The notes below the pieces were generated by a model. The model was given only the letters and a program-made list of their open reading frames with translations, was not told where the DNA came from and did no database searches. A stretch of DNA of 64,000 bases from Ciona savignyi (Eukaryota; Chordata; Ascidiacea; Phlebobranchia; Cionidae). The translations under genes were made by a program, and so were the position numbers. Positions 45,501-53,858 of the stretch are shown one piece after another (the first letter of the stretch is position 1; the number at the start of each line of letters is the position of its first letter). The DNA lies in NCBI GenBank assembly GCA_000149265.1, contig CH003232.1:395485-459484 (forward strand). Direction: 5' to 3'.

Positions 45501-48500
45501 TGCGTCGCCGTTTAGTCGAAGGGTTGTAGGTTCGAACGGGAGCTAAAACTGGTCAATAACTTTGCTATAAGAATGAATTTATCCCCGATTTCCAAAGGTA
45601 AATGGCCAACCGGGTAGATTATTGCTAGCTAAACTATGACTTTATCGTAATCAGCTATTTCGTTGTGTTATTTAGCAAATCACTTAGAGGCCGTTGTTTA
45701 AACCTATTTAAATAATGCATTGCAAAAAATCTGCAACAATATACCATCAAATTTTGCACGTTAAAAGCTTAACATGAAAGTGGGTACAAAGTTATCTGAG
45801 GATTCCTGTGTGATTCCCGGTTATTCTATTCTAAAATGAAAAAAAACGTTATGATATTTGGATCAGGTAAGCAGTTTAATAAAGTGGTTTTACCACAGCT
45901 GGTATACAGTTTCGTATTTTGCCAATAGCGTGTGTGGCCATCTACTGCTTTCAAAATGTACATTCTACACTGCCGTTGTTTTCTACTTATGACATCACAA
46001 TCACAGCACGAGATGCAGCTCCTTCGCTTAGAAAACGAGCGACTTCAATCCGGAACCCACGTCACTAACGGTTACGTCACTTCCAACCCGTCCTCTCCGT
46101 TCCACCTTAAACTCTCCCCTCTTGCGTCATCTACCGGCCACCATTTCAGCTCCCCATCGTCACCGGAGGCGCTAAATAACTTTAACCCCGCCCTCTCTCA
46201 AATTGGTGAGTTTGTTGTAAGGTTGTGTGGCCGAATGATTAACGCGACCAATGTATTTAATTAAATATAAAACGGTCAACGCATCTTTCGAAAATGAGCC
46301 CGGTAAAATTAGTGATCTGTTTTTGTTGATGTTTTTTTGTTGAATTGGGTTGTTTGAAATTGATAAGATAGTTTCGGATATTTTATTGACTTGCCTAAGG
46401 ACACAACCGACTAGCTAGCGACCAGTTTCGAACTTGAAACCTTTCGGTTAAAATGCGACTCACTAAATCACAAAGCTAATTTGTCGGACTCATTAGATAC
46501 ATTGCACAGTGCACTGTGGACGTAAAACTAACTAAACGAGTAACCCAGTGGTCCTGGATTTGCTACTTATGCCCTGAACAATTATAAATATTTTCCAAAT
46601 AATCCAGATTGTCGGAAACTCTACCGTGCCGTGTCACCCGGTTGTGAAGACGAGGGGTCCCAGTTACACTTCGTCGTAGAGACCCCGTTTTCAGGGAAAT
46701 CCCCTCAAACTAAGGGTGACGAAGACATATTAATTGGTTCGGTTCCAGTCGCGAGAAAAACGAACTGGGCCGAACTAGATCAGATGACAGGAGATATTTT
46801 TATGGTAAGTTTTATAAATTCTTCTTTTCTAATGAATTTATTTAAAGGTAATAAAAATTCGTTGAGACCTTTTAATATTTGTTACATTTTTACAATAATT
46901 CGTGGGTCTATAAGCGCAAATCTATCCAATTTTACTCCCATATTTGTCTCTACTTTTCGAAAACTTATCCAAATCCTTACCCGTGGACCCTAGTTACCCT
47001 ACAAGAATCAAGATATGTTTTAAAACCTTTCAAACACTTACCTTTAACTTAAGTCATCTGTACCGATGACAATGTCCTCTCATTTGGCACGTTGTAAGTA
47101 GCTTTTTGTGCAATCGAATTAATGGCTTGTACTAATATTTGGCATCTTCTCGATCATATTTAAACACTGCAATAGCTGCAATAACCACGGTAATCTGAAG
47201 ATTTACCTTGTGATAACACACTTGCCTTTCCTATGCATGGGAATATAACGTAAAATTCTTAAGTTTCCAACCCAAGGACACAACCGACACGCCAGTGGAT
47301 AGTTTTAATCCCACAACCTTTTAACTAACATTCTACACTCTATGCCCTTAACGACTGCGCCAAACGTCAATAATTTTTTTCGTTATTTATTTGTATTTTA
47401 TTTTTTATTTTCAGAATTTATTTGTTATTTTCACCTCCACCTAGGAATACTGCAAATGCATAGACGGCGAAGCAAGGTTGGGTCTCTCCATAGCCAGCAT
47501 CGCTTTCTACAAGGTGGGTGAACAAACCAGAATCCCGGGTTCAAGGCCCCCGGAACTACTCCCGTGCGCTTTTATCATCGGAGACGTCAACAGCGTGAAG
47601 ATATCTCTAAAAGGTAATGAAAATCAACATTTTTTGGGGGGGAGGGGGGTGTAAATCAATTAATAAATTTGTATTTTTTTACTATGTATTTTTTTTACTA
47701 TACTGCGTTTACTACTACTAATTAAAAAAAGTACAAAACAATATGAAAAATGTATAATAAAACAAATCAAAACCTTAAGCATGAAAATGTCGTTTTTAAT
47801 TCTTAAATTCAATTTAATAGGGCAATTAATTATTAAATTTTATTTTTGTTTTATTCTCTATAGCGTTTACCACCAATAATTGAAAGAAAATCCGTAAACT
47901 ATTTTAAACATATACTAAAACAATTATAGCGGTAGCTGAAAGTCAAAACACTACACATTAAAGTTAGAAATGACAAAAAAATATTTTACTTCGCTAAGTT
48001 CCGAACCTGTGACGACTTCGTTCGAACCCTTATATCAAAATCGCTCTAACCATTCGGCCACATAACATGTCCTATTTAACACAGACGGATCCTGCGGTTC
48101 TGTTGATCTCATGGCGTTCAAGTCCTTGGTGCCACGAGAAACATTGCAACGTTACGTCACCAGCCTCATGCACAAGACGCGGATAATGCTGCACGGTCCT
48201 TCTGGCACTGGCAAGACGTATTTGGCGAACAGGTAATTTAGAGGCAACACTAAAGGAGGGAAAGAGGAAAGCAGGGAAACTGCTCACTAAAATTATGGAA
48301 ACTAATTTGAACCCTGCCCCATACACGAATCTCAACCCCAAAAGTAACCCTAACTCCAACCCCATGTTTAAAACTAACATGTTTAAACCGTACGATTACA
48401 GGAGCTGTTGCAGTGTGTTGTGTATACTTTGCTACTGTTTTTGTTTAACTTATCATTCCATTTGGTTCAGGCAACGTCTGCAAAGTGCCTTGCACAAGGA

Positions 48501-51500
48501 CGGACTATAGCTATTCGCTGGTTTGTCTTTAAATATGGTATTTTAAACACAGGCCAGTTTTGCGATTTATTATTTCAGAAAACTTTCTTTTTTTTACCAT
48601 GATTTTTGGACGTTTTGATCCCATGATTAACTCGTCCCTAGGACCATTTTTGTATGTATGAGTTAGTACATGTATCGGCCGACTTAACCATTCGGCCACA
48701 CGACCGTACGATTTAAAAAAACTTTCAATTTCATGAGTTTTAATTTTGTTGCGATTTCTATTTTCAGTATCGCCCACCACATGGTGTCGCGCGCGAGACG
48801 ACAAGTCATGACGACCGAACCAATCTTTGTGTATGACGTCAAACAAAGAGGGGAGGAGGTAAGATAGCTGGGTGTTTATAACATTGCATGCAAAAATTAT
48901 CCTAGGGATATGTCTGATTTTTTACACACTGTAATAGCTCCAGTAACTCGACTGTGAGTATGATGTGTATTACTGTGCACCTAAGTAGCCACTTGGGTTG
49001 AAGCAATGTAAAATGGCTTGCTTAAGTGCACTATAATACACCTCATGCTCACAGTCGAGTTGCTAGGATATTACATATTATGAATCGTCTAACTTTTTTG
49101 CTTCGCTGGACGGAAAATTGGAATTAGATACCACTGGGTTGGAGCAATGTATAGTGGCTTGCTCATGTGCACAGTAAAACACCTCATGCCCACAATCATG
49201 TTGTTGGAGCTAATACGGTGTGTGGATGGTTTATTTATATTCGTATTGGTGGAAAGTCAGGCTTTATCTACTTTACCGTAATATACATCATACACTCTGT
49301 TGAGTTGCTGGAGATATTACAATGTGTGGATAAATAGACATGGTGCACATTTTAGCCCATAAGAAACCACTGGGTGTACTTTTATCTCTTTAAATATGTT
49401 TTAAACCCCGCATAGCTTAGAGCTTGTGTGGGTTAAATGCTATGACCAGTGATTACAAATCGTCAACAAATCCCAATTTATTTAGGATAGGATAGGATAT
49501 TTATATTTATCTGGGTTAACGGAGCTGCAATATGTTGTATATAATATGCACGTTCCTTCAATTTGGTAGAACCCATTAATCCGCTGTGTTCATGCAATGT
49601 CCGTTAAGTGCCTTGATCAAGGACACAACTGACTGGCCTTCGACCAATTTCGAACCTGTAACCTTTCGGGTGAAAGGCGACGCACTAAACCACACGACTA
49701 ACCGGTCGGACTTTTTCTACAGGATCTCAACGTTTACTTGAGGAAAGTAGCTGAGGCTTGCAAGACATCCGCTTATTCCAGTCTTCCCCACGTGATTATT
49801 GTGGAGAACAACCATTTGCTCCAATCGCTTACTCAAACCTATTCACCCATCGTTGAGTTGCCGCCGGAGTCCAAGTGTCCCTACGTCATAGGTGGGTGTT
49901 GTGATGTCATAGGTGTGTGTTGTGATGTCAAAAGTGTGTGTTGTGATGTCATAGATTAGTGGGATGTTAGTAGTGTGCGTCATAGTATTACAAACCTACA
50001 ATTCAAACGATTTAATAAGAACTAAGGGGAATGAAAGTTTCTAGTAAATTGAAGGAACGTGTAATTGATACAATTTAACCGATTAGCTTAGTTGTTTAGT
50101 GCGCCGTTTTTCCGTTGAAGGGTTAAACATTCGAAACTGGTCATTACCTATTCGGCTGTGTCCTTGGGGAAAGCACTTAATGTACTTTGCCTAACCCCAG
50201 CGGAATGATGGGTTCTATGAAACTTAAGGAACGTCTGAATCATACACAACACACCACAATAGCTCCGGTAACCAGACATATAGGGCGCGAGGTTAACTCC
50301 CTTGGTTTTCCCATTCACGGGGATAAACATGAATAACTTATCCTATCCTAACAATTGACTCTTGCACTGTAATTTATACATAAAATTACAGTTTATCCCA
50401 TTCTAACAACACTGTATTTCCAGGCACAATACTTCAAGGCAAAGCACACCAAAATGAGGAACACCGACACGAATTCACATGGTTGTCGTGTAAGAACAAC
50501 AGCGTACACGTCAAGAACTACATGGCACGATTTTTAAGGTAAAAATTATTTTTATTTTTTTAAATTTTTTTTAATTTTTTAGCTAAAGGTTTTCCGGCAT
50601 TTTTTTAAGAAATTTCTCTTGATTATATAGATAAAAAAATTTAAAAAATTATCAAAACTTTTTTCTGAATTTGTTATAAAATTAAATATATTAATTTCTC
50701 TCAATTGTTTAATTCTCATAAAAGTTTTAAAACATTACTGCGATTTCAAATTGGAAATCTGCCAATAAAATGACTTGAGACTCTAAAAACACTAACATGC
50801 GGTCAGTATTAGATAATAATTTCTCTCAAGTGTTTAGTTCTCTTAAAAAAACGTTTTCGTGATTTTAAATCTGAAATATACAAATAAAAAGACTTAAAAC
50901 CCTATGAACAGACGGTCAGTAGTAAAGAATCATTTCTCTCAAGTGTTTAATTCTCCTAAAAAAAACATTTCCGCGATTTAAAATTTAAAATCTGTGAATA
51001 AAACGACTTCTTAAAAAATCTCCATAAACAGACGGTCAGTAGTGGAAGCTGAATTACGAGGAGCCGCCACTCCCGACGACGATTTCCAGAACATGCTACG
51101 CGTCATCACCTGGCTGCCTCTCTGCTGGCACCAAGTGAATCGGTGCCTTGAGTCCCAGAGTCCAGCAGATGTCACTATAGGTATTGTTTTTATCAGGATA
51201 ACTTTCAAACCAATGTACAGCCGTGTGGCCTAATGGTTAACGCGGCCGATACAAATACAGACTTACCGACCAAAAACGGTCTTAGCAACTAGTCCATCCT
51301 GGGTTCGAAACTAAAGCCGGTAAAAAAACTTTCGAACCGATAATGTACTCTTCCATAGGACAGTTTTTGTGTACAAATGGTATTTGTATCGGTCGCGATC
51401 AAGACCGTTATTTTCATGTATAAATCATTTAAAAAAATACGTATGATCGATTTGCGTAATATAAATCTTGATAAACGCACAATTTTTCCAACTTTGCCAT

Positions 51501-52725
51501 GTTTCCAAAGTCCATTCCATACAAATCAACCTCGATAAACGCCCTGAATTCAACCCACTTTACCCCAGGACCTCGGGTTTTTTCCTCCTTCCCCGTCGAA
51601 TTCTACGCCTCGTGCTCGTGGTTCGTGCAAGTCTGGAACCACGTCATCGCTCCCTACGTCATCGCCGCAGTAAGGAGGATTCGTCAATCACAAAGCTCCA
51701 CCCCCAAACCGTGGTCGGATCCGACACAATGGGTGATTGACAGGTGGGTGGAGTCATTAATGTTTGAATTTTATGTAATTAATTTAGGATAGTATATTCA
51801 TGTTTATCTCCGTTAATGGGAAAACCAAGGGGGTTAACAAGATATTACAGTGTATTATGTATGATTCACACGTTCCTTCAATTTAGTAGAGTCCATTAAT
51901 CTGCTGGGTTCAGGCAATGTCTGTTAAATGCCTTGCCCAATGACACAACCGACTAGCTAGCGACCAGTTTCGAACCTTCAACCCTTCGGCTGAGAGGAGA
52001 CGGACTTTACCACAAGACTAATCTGTCGGACTAACTTAGGGTTTTTTACCTTTTATTATTAATTGCTGATCAGTTTTTATAACTTTTGTCCTTTAAAATC
52101 GATTAATAAATATAAATATCTGACGATTGCCCGTTTGTCAATCCCCTTGGTTTTCTCATTAACGGGGATAAACATGAAAATCGTATCCTATCCCTTTCTT
52201 ATCTTTGCTCTACAACAGTTACAGTAAAAATATGAATATTTTCTAGATTTAAGTCGCATATTAAATTCGTATCTGATACGTTTTGGGTATTTGTGTTTTA
52301 TGTTTATTTTTTTTGTTGTGTTTTTCAGTTTTCCTTGGAACGCTAGTGATATGGGAAGTGACATCACACTCCGGTTGAAACGCATTTCAAGCGACGATCT
52401 CGACTGCCCTCCAGTGCCACCTCGCGACCTCGAATCGACCCCGAAACACAATTCGCTACAGCGAAACCGCTCCCAAAATTTCGGCGAAAACGACGCCGAA
52501 AAACAGATCGAGGAATCCGGAACAATTTCGCGGCAAAATTCGAGGAAATTCCGGGGGAAAAACGTGGAAAACAGCCCTCAAAATTTGGACCAAATTTCTC
52601 GAAAGCCAAAGGCAAATTTTGAACAACGCGAAATACCAGCAATGGAGCTTATAGGACTCCGCGGTCCAAACAACGGACACCACCGTCTGGCACAGACACA
52701 ACAGTCCTGTTACGTCACCCAGTAA
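42290..52725 (+). CDS. NAV: neuron navigator (NAV/UNC-53) homologue, short form, 14 coding exons
   Basis: Join 42290-42536, 43175-43320, 44555-44679, 45276-45423, 46007-46205, 46608-46804, 47445-47613, 48085-48232, 48768-48858, 49723-49891, 50424-50538, 51032-51180, 51569-51743, 52329-52725; every phase fits and 2475 coding bases give 824 residues. Visible in order: coiled coil (~4-25), Ser-rich and Lys-rich linker (~90-170), second coiled coil (~190-240) with KLTDVRLEAL, pre-AAA domain (~300-410), AAA ATPase with Walker A GPSGTGKT (448-455), and the NAV C-terminal block WVIDSFPW (~689-696) before a Ser/Asn-rich tail. NAVs are microtubule- and actin-linked regulators of neurite growth and cell migration. 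The vertebrate N-terminal CH domain and long linker are absent: either this is a complete short gene or form, or upstream exons lie outside the window. The AAA match is clear; isoform status is inference. Confidence 0.93.
42890..43185 (+). repeat. ~126-bp tandem repeat reaching NAV exon 2 acceptor
   Basis: CCCATCTAATAAAC-like words at 42893, 43019 and 43147 define the period. Each unit is followed by CCATTTTTAG/GG and a C-rich ACNCCCTTTAT, aligning with the true acceptor GCATTTTAG and ACGCCCTAT of exon 2. Confidence 0.75.
43175..43320 (+). CDS. NAV: NAV exon 2
   Basis: Two bases plus 48 codons. It encodes the conserved Ser-rich then Lys-rich linker (SSGSLSSMSSHASHSS to DGKKKKRW) that vertebrate NAVs also carry. 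Donor GTAAGA. Confidence 0.88.
43333..43504. promoter_or_regulatory. cluster of four perfect CRE palindromes in NAV intron 2
   Basis: TGACGTCA at 43333-43340, 43346-43353, 43468-43475 and 43497-43504. Three more perfect sites follow within 2 kb (44696-44703, and 45351-45358 and 45371-45378 inside exon 4). These are CREB/ATF-type sites by motif; activity is unknown. Confidence 0.5.
43590..43907. mobile_element. hAT-type MITE, 318 bp, TSD CTCTATTC
   Basis: Ends CAGTGGTTCTCAAAC and (inverse) CAGCGTTTCTCAACT, flanked by a perfect 8-base duplication CTCTATTC at 43582-43589 and 43908-43915. The subterminal GTGGGTCGCGACA is typical of such elements. It lies in NAV intron 2 and has no transposase. 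Confidence 0.93.
44110..44448 (+). mobile_element. tRNA-SINE family 1, two joined partial copies
   Basis: A first body (GGCTGTGTCAATGGACAAGG to GCAATAGC) runs directly into a second (CTCGGTTGTGTCATTGGG to the tail), both in sense with NAV in intron 2. It is either a dimer or a nested insertion. Confidence 0.78.
44555..44679 (+). CDS. NAV: NAV exon 3
   Basis: 41 codons plus 2 bases. It begins LPLKSFTKSNK and continues with an acidic DADDSG block. It follows the KKKKRW end of exon 2, matching the basic-to-acidic order in the family. Acceptor TTTCCAG, donor GTAGTA. Confidence 0.85.
44868..45105 (+). mobile_element. tRNA-SINE family 1 copy
   Basis: Nearly complete, in NAV intron 3. The tail is replaced by GTCGTCGTCGG, followed directly by the next family 2 element. 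Confidence 0.83.
45112..45222 (+). mobile_element. tRNA-SINE family 2, well-preserved copy
   Basis: GTGTGGCCGAATGGTTAACG head, (TA)n spacer, AAACGGTC, GGGTTCGAAAC B-box. It ends about 50 bases before NAV exon 4. Confidence 0.8.
45276..45423 (+). CDS. NAV: NAV exon 4
   Basis: One base plus 49 codons. It carries the diagnostic NAV coiled-coil motif EKDRKLTDVRLEAL. Acceptor CATGCACAG, donor GTGAAG. Two perfect TGACGTCA sites fall inside its coding sequence. Confidence 0.93.
45480..45545 (+). mobile_element. tRNA-SINE family 1 head fragment
   Basis: A-box to B-box only (GGTGGGTTAGTGCGTCGCCG to GTAGGTTCGAA). Confidence 0.75.
46007..46205 (+). CDS. NAV: NAV exon 5
   Basis: 66 codons plus one base. 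HEMQLLRLENERLQ continues the coiled coil from exon 4, then a Ser/Pro-rich linker. Acceptor AATCACAG, donor GTGAGT. Confidence 0.92.
46215..46310 (+). mobile_element. tRNA-SINE family 2 copy just after exon 5
   Basis: The head GTGTGGCCGAATGATTAACG begins about 10 bases after the donor of NAV exon 5. The B-box is degraded. Confidence 0.7.
46385..46497 (-). mobile_element. tRNA-SINE family 1 head fragment
   Basis: Reverse head (AGGACACAACCGACTAGC to GTCGGACT), in NAV intron 5. Confidence 0.78.
46608..46804 (+). CDS. NAV: NAV exon 6
   Basis: Two bases plus 65 codons. Start of the pre-AAA region: LHFVVETPF, ILIGSVPVARKTNWAELDQM. The V/I-G-x-V then K-x-N/D-W-x-x-L-D pattern is conserved in NAVs. 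Donor GTAAGT. Confidence 0.9.
47072..47345. mobile_element. two degraded tRNA-SINE family 1 pieces
   Basis: A sense relic (47072-47240, AATAGCTGCAATAACC) faces a reverse head fragment (47270-47345, AAGGACACAACCGAC). Both are heavily mutated, in NAV intron 6. Confidence 0.55.
47445..47613 (+). CDS. NAV: NAV exon 7
   Basis: 56 codons plus one base; ends VNSVKISLKG, the conserved strand that leads into the AAA domain. The acceptor is CACCTAG at 47444; TTTTCAG at 47414 is out of phase. Donor GTAATG. Confidence 0.9.
47995..48066 (-). mobile_element. tRNA-SINE family 2 copy close to exon 8
   Basis: The reverse head ends 18 bases before exon 8. Its CTCTAACC lies about 36 bases upstream of the exon and is the best branch-site candidate. 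Confidence 0.7.
48085..48232 (+). CDS. NAV: NAV exon 8 (Walker A)
   Basis: Two bases, 48 codons and 2 bases. Holds MLHGPSGTGKTYLAN, the P-loop of the NAV AAA ATPase, preceded by the SLVPRETLQRY helix. Donor GTAATT. Confidence 0.96.
48243..48385 (+). mobile_element. MITE-A, right end missing
   Basis: Starts 10 bases after the NAV exon 8 donor with ACACTAAAGGAGGGAAAG and includes the CCCTAACTCCAACCCC core. A reverse SINE family 1 fragment (48395-48505) follows directly. Confidence 0.75.
48395..48505 (-). mobile_element. tRNA-SINE family 1 fragment
   Basis: Reverse body from GGAGCTGTTGCAGTGTGTTG to CCTTGCACAAGGAC. Confidence 0.7.
48615..48712 (-). mobile_element. tRNA-SINE family 2 copy
   Basis: Reverse copy ending CTTAACCATTCGGCCACAC, about 55 bases before NAV exon 9. 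Confidence 0.72.
48768..48858 (+). CDS. NAV: NAV exon 9
   Basis: One base plus 30 codons (IAHHMVSRARRQ to RGEE), covering the helix after the P-loop and the following strand. Acceptor CTATTTTCAG, donor GTAAGA. Confidence 0.87.
48905..49330. repeat. diverged repeat with CACAGTCGAGTTGCT motif
   Basis: About three uneven units containing TAATACACCTCATGC, CACAGTCGAGTTGCTGGA and CCACTGGGTTGGAGCAATGT. Related to the clearer array at 54440-54975 in the NOL8 gene. Confidence 0.7.
49488..49711 (-). mobile_element. tRNA-SINE family 1 abutting NAV exon 10
   Basis: Reverse copy from the AGGATAGGATAGGATA tail to the head end ACTAACCGGTCGGAC, stopping 11 bases before exon 10. GACTAACC inside it places a branch-like A 22 bases before the exon. 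Confidence 0.9.
49723..49891 (+). CDS. NAV: NAV exon 10 (Walker B region)
   Basis: 56 codons plus one base: DLNVYLRKVAEA, then PHVIIVENNHLL, then KCPYVIG. The CPYVIG end is strongly conserved. The usual Asp of the Walker B strand is Glu here (residue 518). Donor GTGGGT, the first of three in 21-base repeats. Confidence 0.94.
49880..49960 (+). repeat. 21-bp tandem repeat containing splice donors
   Basis: Three units of GTGTGTGTTGTGATGTCATAG type (starts 49892, 49913, 49934) begin at the exon 10 donor and include the last exon bases GTCATAG. All three keep the reading frame. Confidence 0.93.
50085..50352 (+). mobile_element. tRNA-SINE family 1, near-full copy
   Basis: In NAV intron 10, sense orientation, with a small deletion before GTTAACTCCCTTGG. 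The tail ends 71 bases before exon 11. Confidence 0.87.
50424..50538 (+). CDS. NAV: NAV exon 11
   Basis: Two bases, 37 codons and 2 bases (TILQGKAHQNEE to MARFL). The family pattern F-x-x-L-x-x-x-N-x-V-x-x-x-x-x-x-x-R-F/Y-L-R is visible. Donor GTAAAA. Confidence 0.9.
50697..51050 (+). repeat. ~113-123-bp tandem repeat spanning NAV exon 12 acceptor
   Basis: TTTCTCTCAAGTGTTTA recurs at about 50697, 50820 and 50934. Units end with AACATGCGGTCAG, GAACAGACGGTCAGTAGT (50907) and the real junction AAACAG then ACGGTCAGTAGT at 51031. The first ~13 exon bases are part of the repeat. Confidence 0.9.
51032..51180 (+). CDS. NAV: NAV exon 12
   Basis: One base, 49 codons and one base. It contains the lid-region pattern LRVITWLPLCWHQVNRCLE and ends DVTIG, both conserved. 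The acceptor at 51031 is favoured over GGTCAG at 51038 by phase. Confidence 0.94.
51218..51326 (+). mobile_element. tRNA-SINE family 2 copy
   Basis: Full sense copy, immediately followed by a reverse partial copy (51330-51412), forming an inverted pair in NAV intron 12. Confidence 0.8.
51330..51412 (-). mobile_element. tRNA-SINE family 2 partial copy
   Basis: Reverse copy from CTTTCGAACC to TATCGGTCGCG. Confidence 0.7.
51569..51743 (+). CDS. NAV: NAV exon 13
   Basis: Two bases, 57 codons and 2 bases. Contains WFVQVWNHVIAPYV and WSDPTQWVID, signature C-terminal NAV motifs. The acceptor TACCCCAG follows a 76-bp family relic (51480-51550). Donor GTGGGT. Confidence 0.95.
51789..52035 (-). mobile_element. 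tRNA-SINE family 1 copy
   Basis: Reverse copy in NAV intron 13 with a deletion between GGGGGTTAACA and the ATTACAGTGTATT part. Confidence 0.87.
52118..52196 (+). mobile_element. tRNA-SINE family 1, 3' end only
   Basis: TGACGATTGCCCG to the GTATCCTATCCC tail. Confidence 0.8.
52329..52725 (+). CDS. NAV: NAV exon 14 (last)
   Basis: One base plus 131 codons and TAA. FPWNAS completes the conserved end of the AAA-adjacent domain; the rest is a lineage-specific polar tail rich in Ser, Asn, Gln and Glu with no recognised fold. Acceptor TTTTTCAG. Confidence 0.93.
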
Positions 52726-52763
52726 AAACGAAATTCACGTTGGGCGAAACGTCAGATAAAAAA

Positions 52764-52769
52764 AATAAA
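52764..52769 (+). terminator. possible NAV polyadenylation signal (proximal)
   Basis: AATAAA 39 bases after the stop, inside an A-rich run. Confidence 0.35.
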
Positions 52770-52948
52770 AAAAAGTTTTTAAACAAAGAAAGCGCTTACC
52801 TCACGAATACGCGCTACGATTTTTTGCCGAAATTTCGGAGAATTTTTTCTAATTATTCCGAAATTTTGCGATTGATGCTTGGTAAGCAAAGATAACGCTG
52901 TTCATATACGCGTGGTGGAATTTTTAATTTTTTCGCTTTTTGTTTCCA

Positions 52949-52954
52949 AATAAA
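52949..52954 (+). terminator. possible NAV polyadenylation signal (distal)
   Basis: AATAAA within CCAAATAAAAAG, 224 bases after the stop; a more typical setting than the proximal one. Confidence 0.45.
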
Positions 52955-53218
52955 AAGTTTATTTAAAATCTTGGTGGGATTTTGAAAAGGCTGTTCACTC
53001 GTAATAAAAATCGACAGCAGCAGTAATTAAGATTTAATTAATATTTTTTTGCCATGCTTGTTAGGTAGCTGGCAAACGAACGGTGGTAAGTAAAGCTAAA
53101 CTGCGCTAAATTCTTCCAAAATTTCGGTTAAAAAAATCCGAAAGCACAAGAATTAGTAAGGTACGGAAGTTTATTTTCCAAAGAATAAATTTTGTCAGAC
53201 AGGGCAGAATCACCAAGT

Positions 53219-53500
53219 CAGTCCGACAGGTTAGTCTAGTGGTTAAGTACTTCGCCTTTTAGCCGAAGGGTTGCAGATTCGAAAGTGGACGCTAGCTTGT
53301 TGGTTGTGTCCTTAGGCAAGGTACTTAAAGGACATTGATTGAACCCAGCGAATTAATGGGTTCTATCAAATTGGAGTAATCATACATAACACATGGCAAT
53401 ATCTCCGGTAGCCCGACGGTGGACGCGAGGTGATCTGACGATTGCCAATGTGTTAACGCTTTTTGGGTTTTCTATTCACGAGGATAAACATGAATACCCT
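53219..53500 (+). mobile_element. tRNA-SINE family 1 between convergent genes
   Basis: Near-full copy in the interval between the NAV and NOL8 stop codons. Confidence 0.87.
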
Positions 53501-53616
53501 ATAAAAAGTCTTGTTTACTACCAATCACAGCTAAAATGTGTCATTAAACTGTAATGTGCAGTGTTATTTTATATTCCTATCACATTTAAGTTTTATTAGC
53601 TTGTATAGTGATTTTT

Positions 53617-53622
53617 TTTATT
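53617..53622 (-). terminator. possible NOL8 polyadenylation signal
   Basis: AATAAA on the minus strand, about 165 bases past the stop; another lies at 53592-53597. Confidence 0.4.
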
Positions 53623-53786
53623 CTCATAGCGATAATAGAATAAAAACACATCACGATTCATCGAAATCTTATAAAACCAATAGGTAGAGCACCGTAACCA
53701 AAAATATGTTTCAGAAAAGAAACCGCCATGGGATTCAACGTCACAAAATCTTTGAAATCAGTACAAAATCCGTCGTCGAAATTTGA

Positions 53787-53858
53787 TCAGACTTCTTGTT
53801 TTTGTCGGCGTTCGATTCGTAATAAACGAACGGCGTCACGATGCTTTTTCTTGTAATC
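53787..53858 (-). CDS. NOL8: NOL8 last exon
   Basis: 24 codons including TGA: DYKKKHRDAVRLL, then a basic tail ending QKQEV. Acceptor TTTACCCAG. The YKKKHRDA motif is the hallmark end of the family. Confidence 0.85.
   Translation of the reverse strand, partial: DYKKKHRDAVRLLRIERRQKQEV

Noticed and set aside
52364..52642. Long minus frames antisense to the last NAV exon
   Set aside because: Shadows of the real plus-strand coding exon, which fits phase and family.
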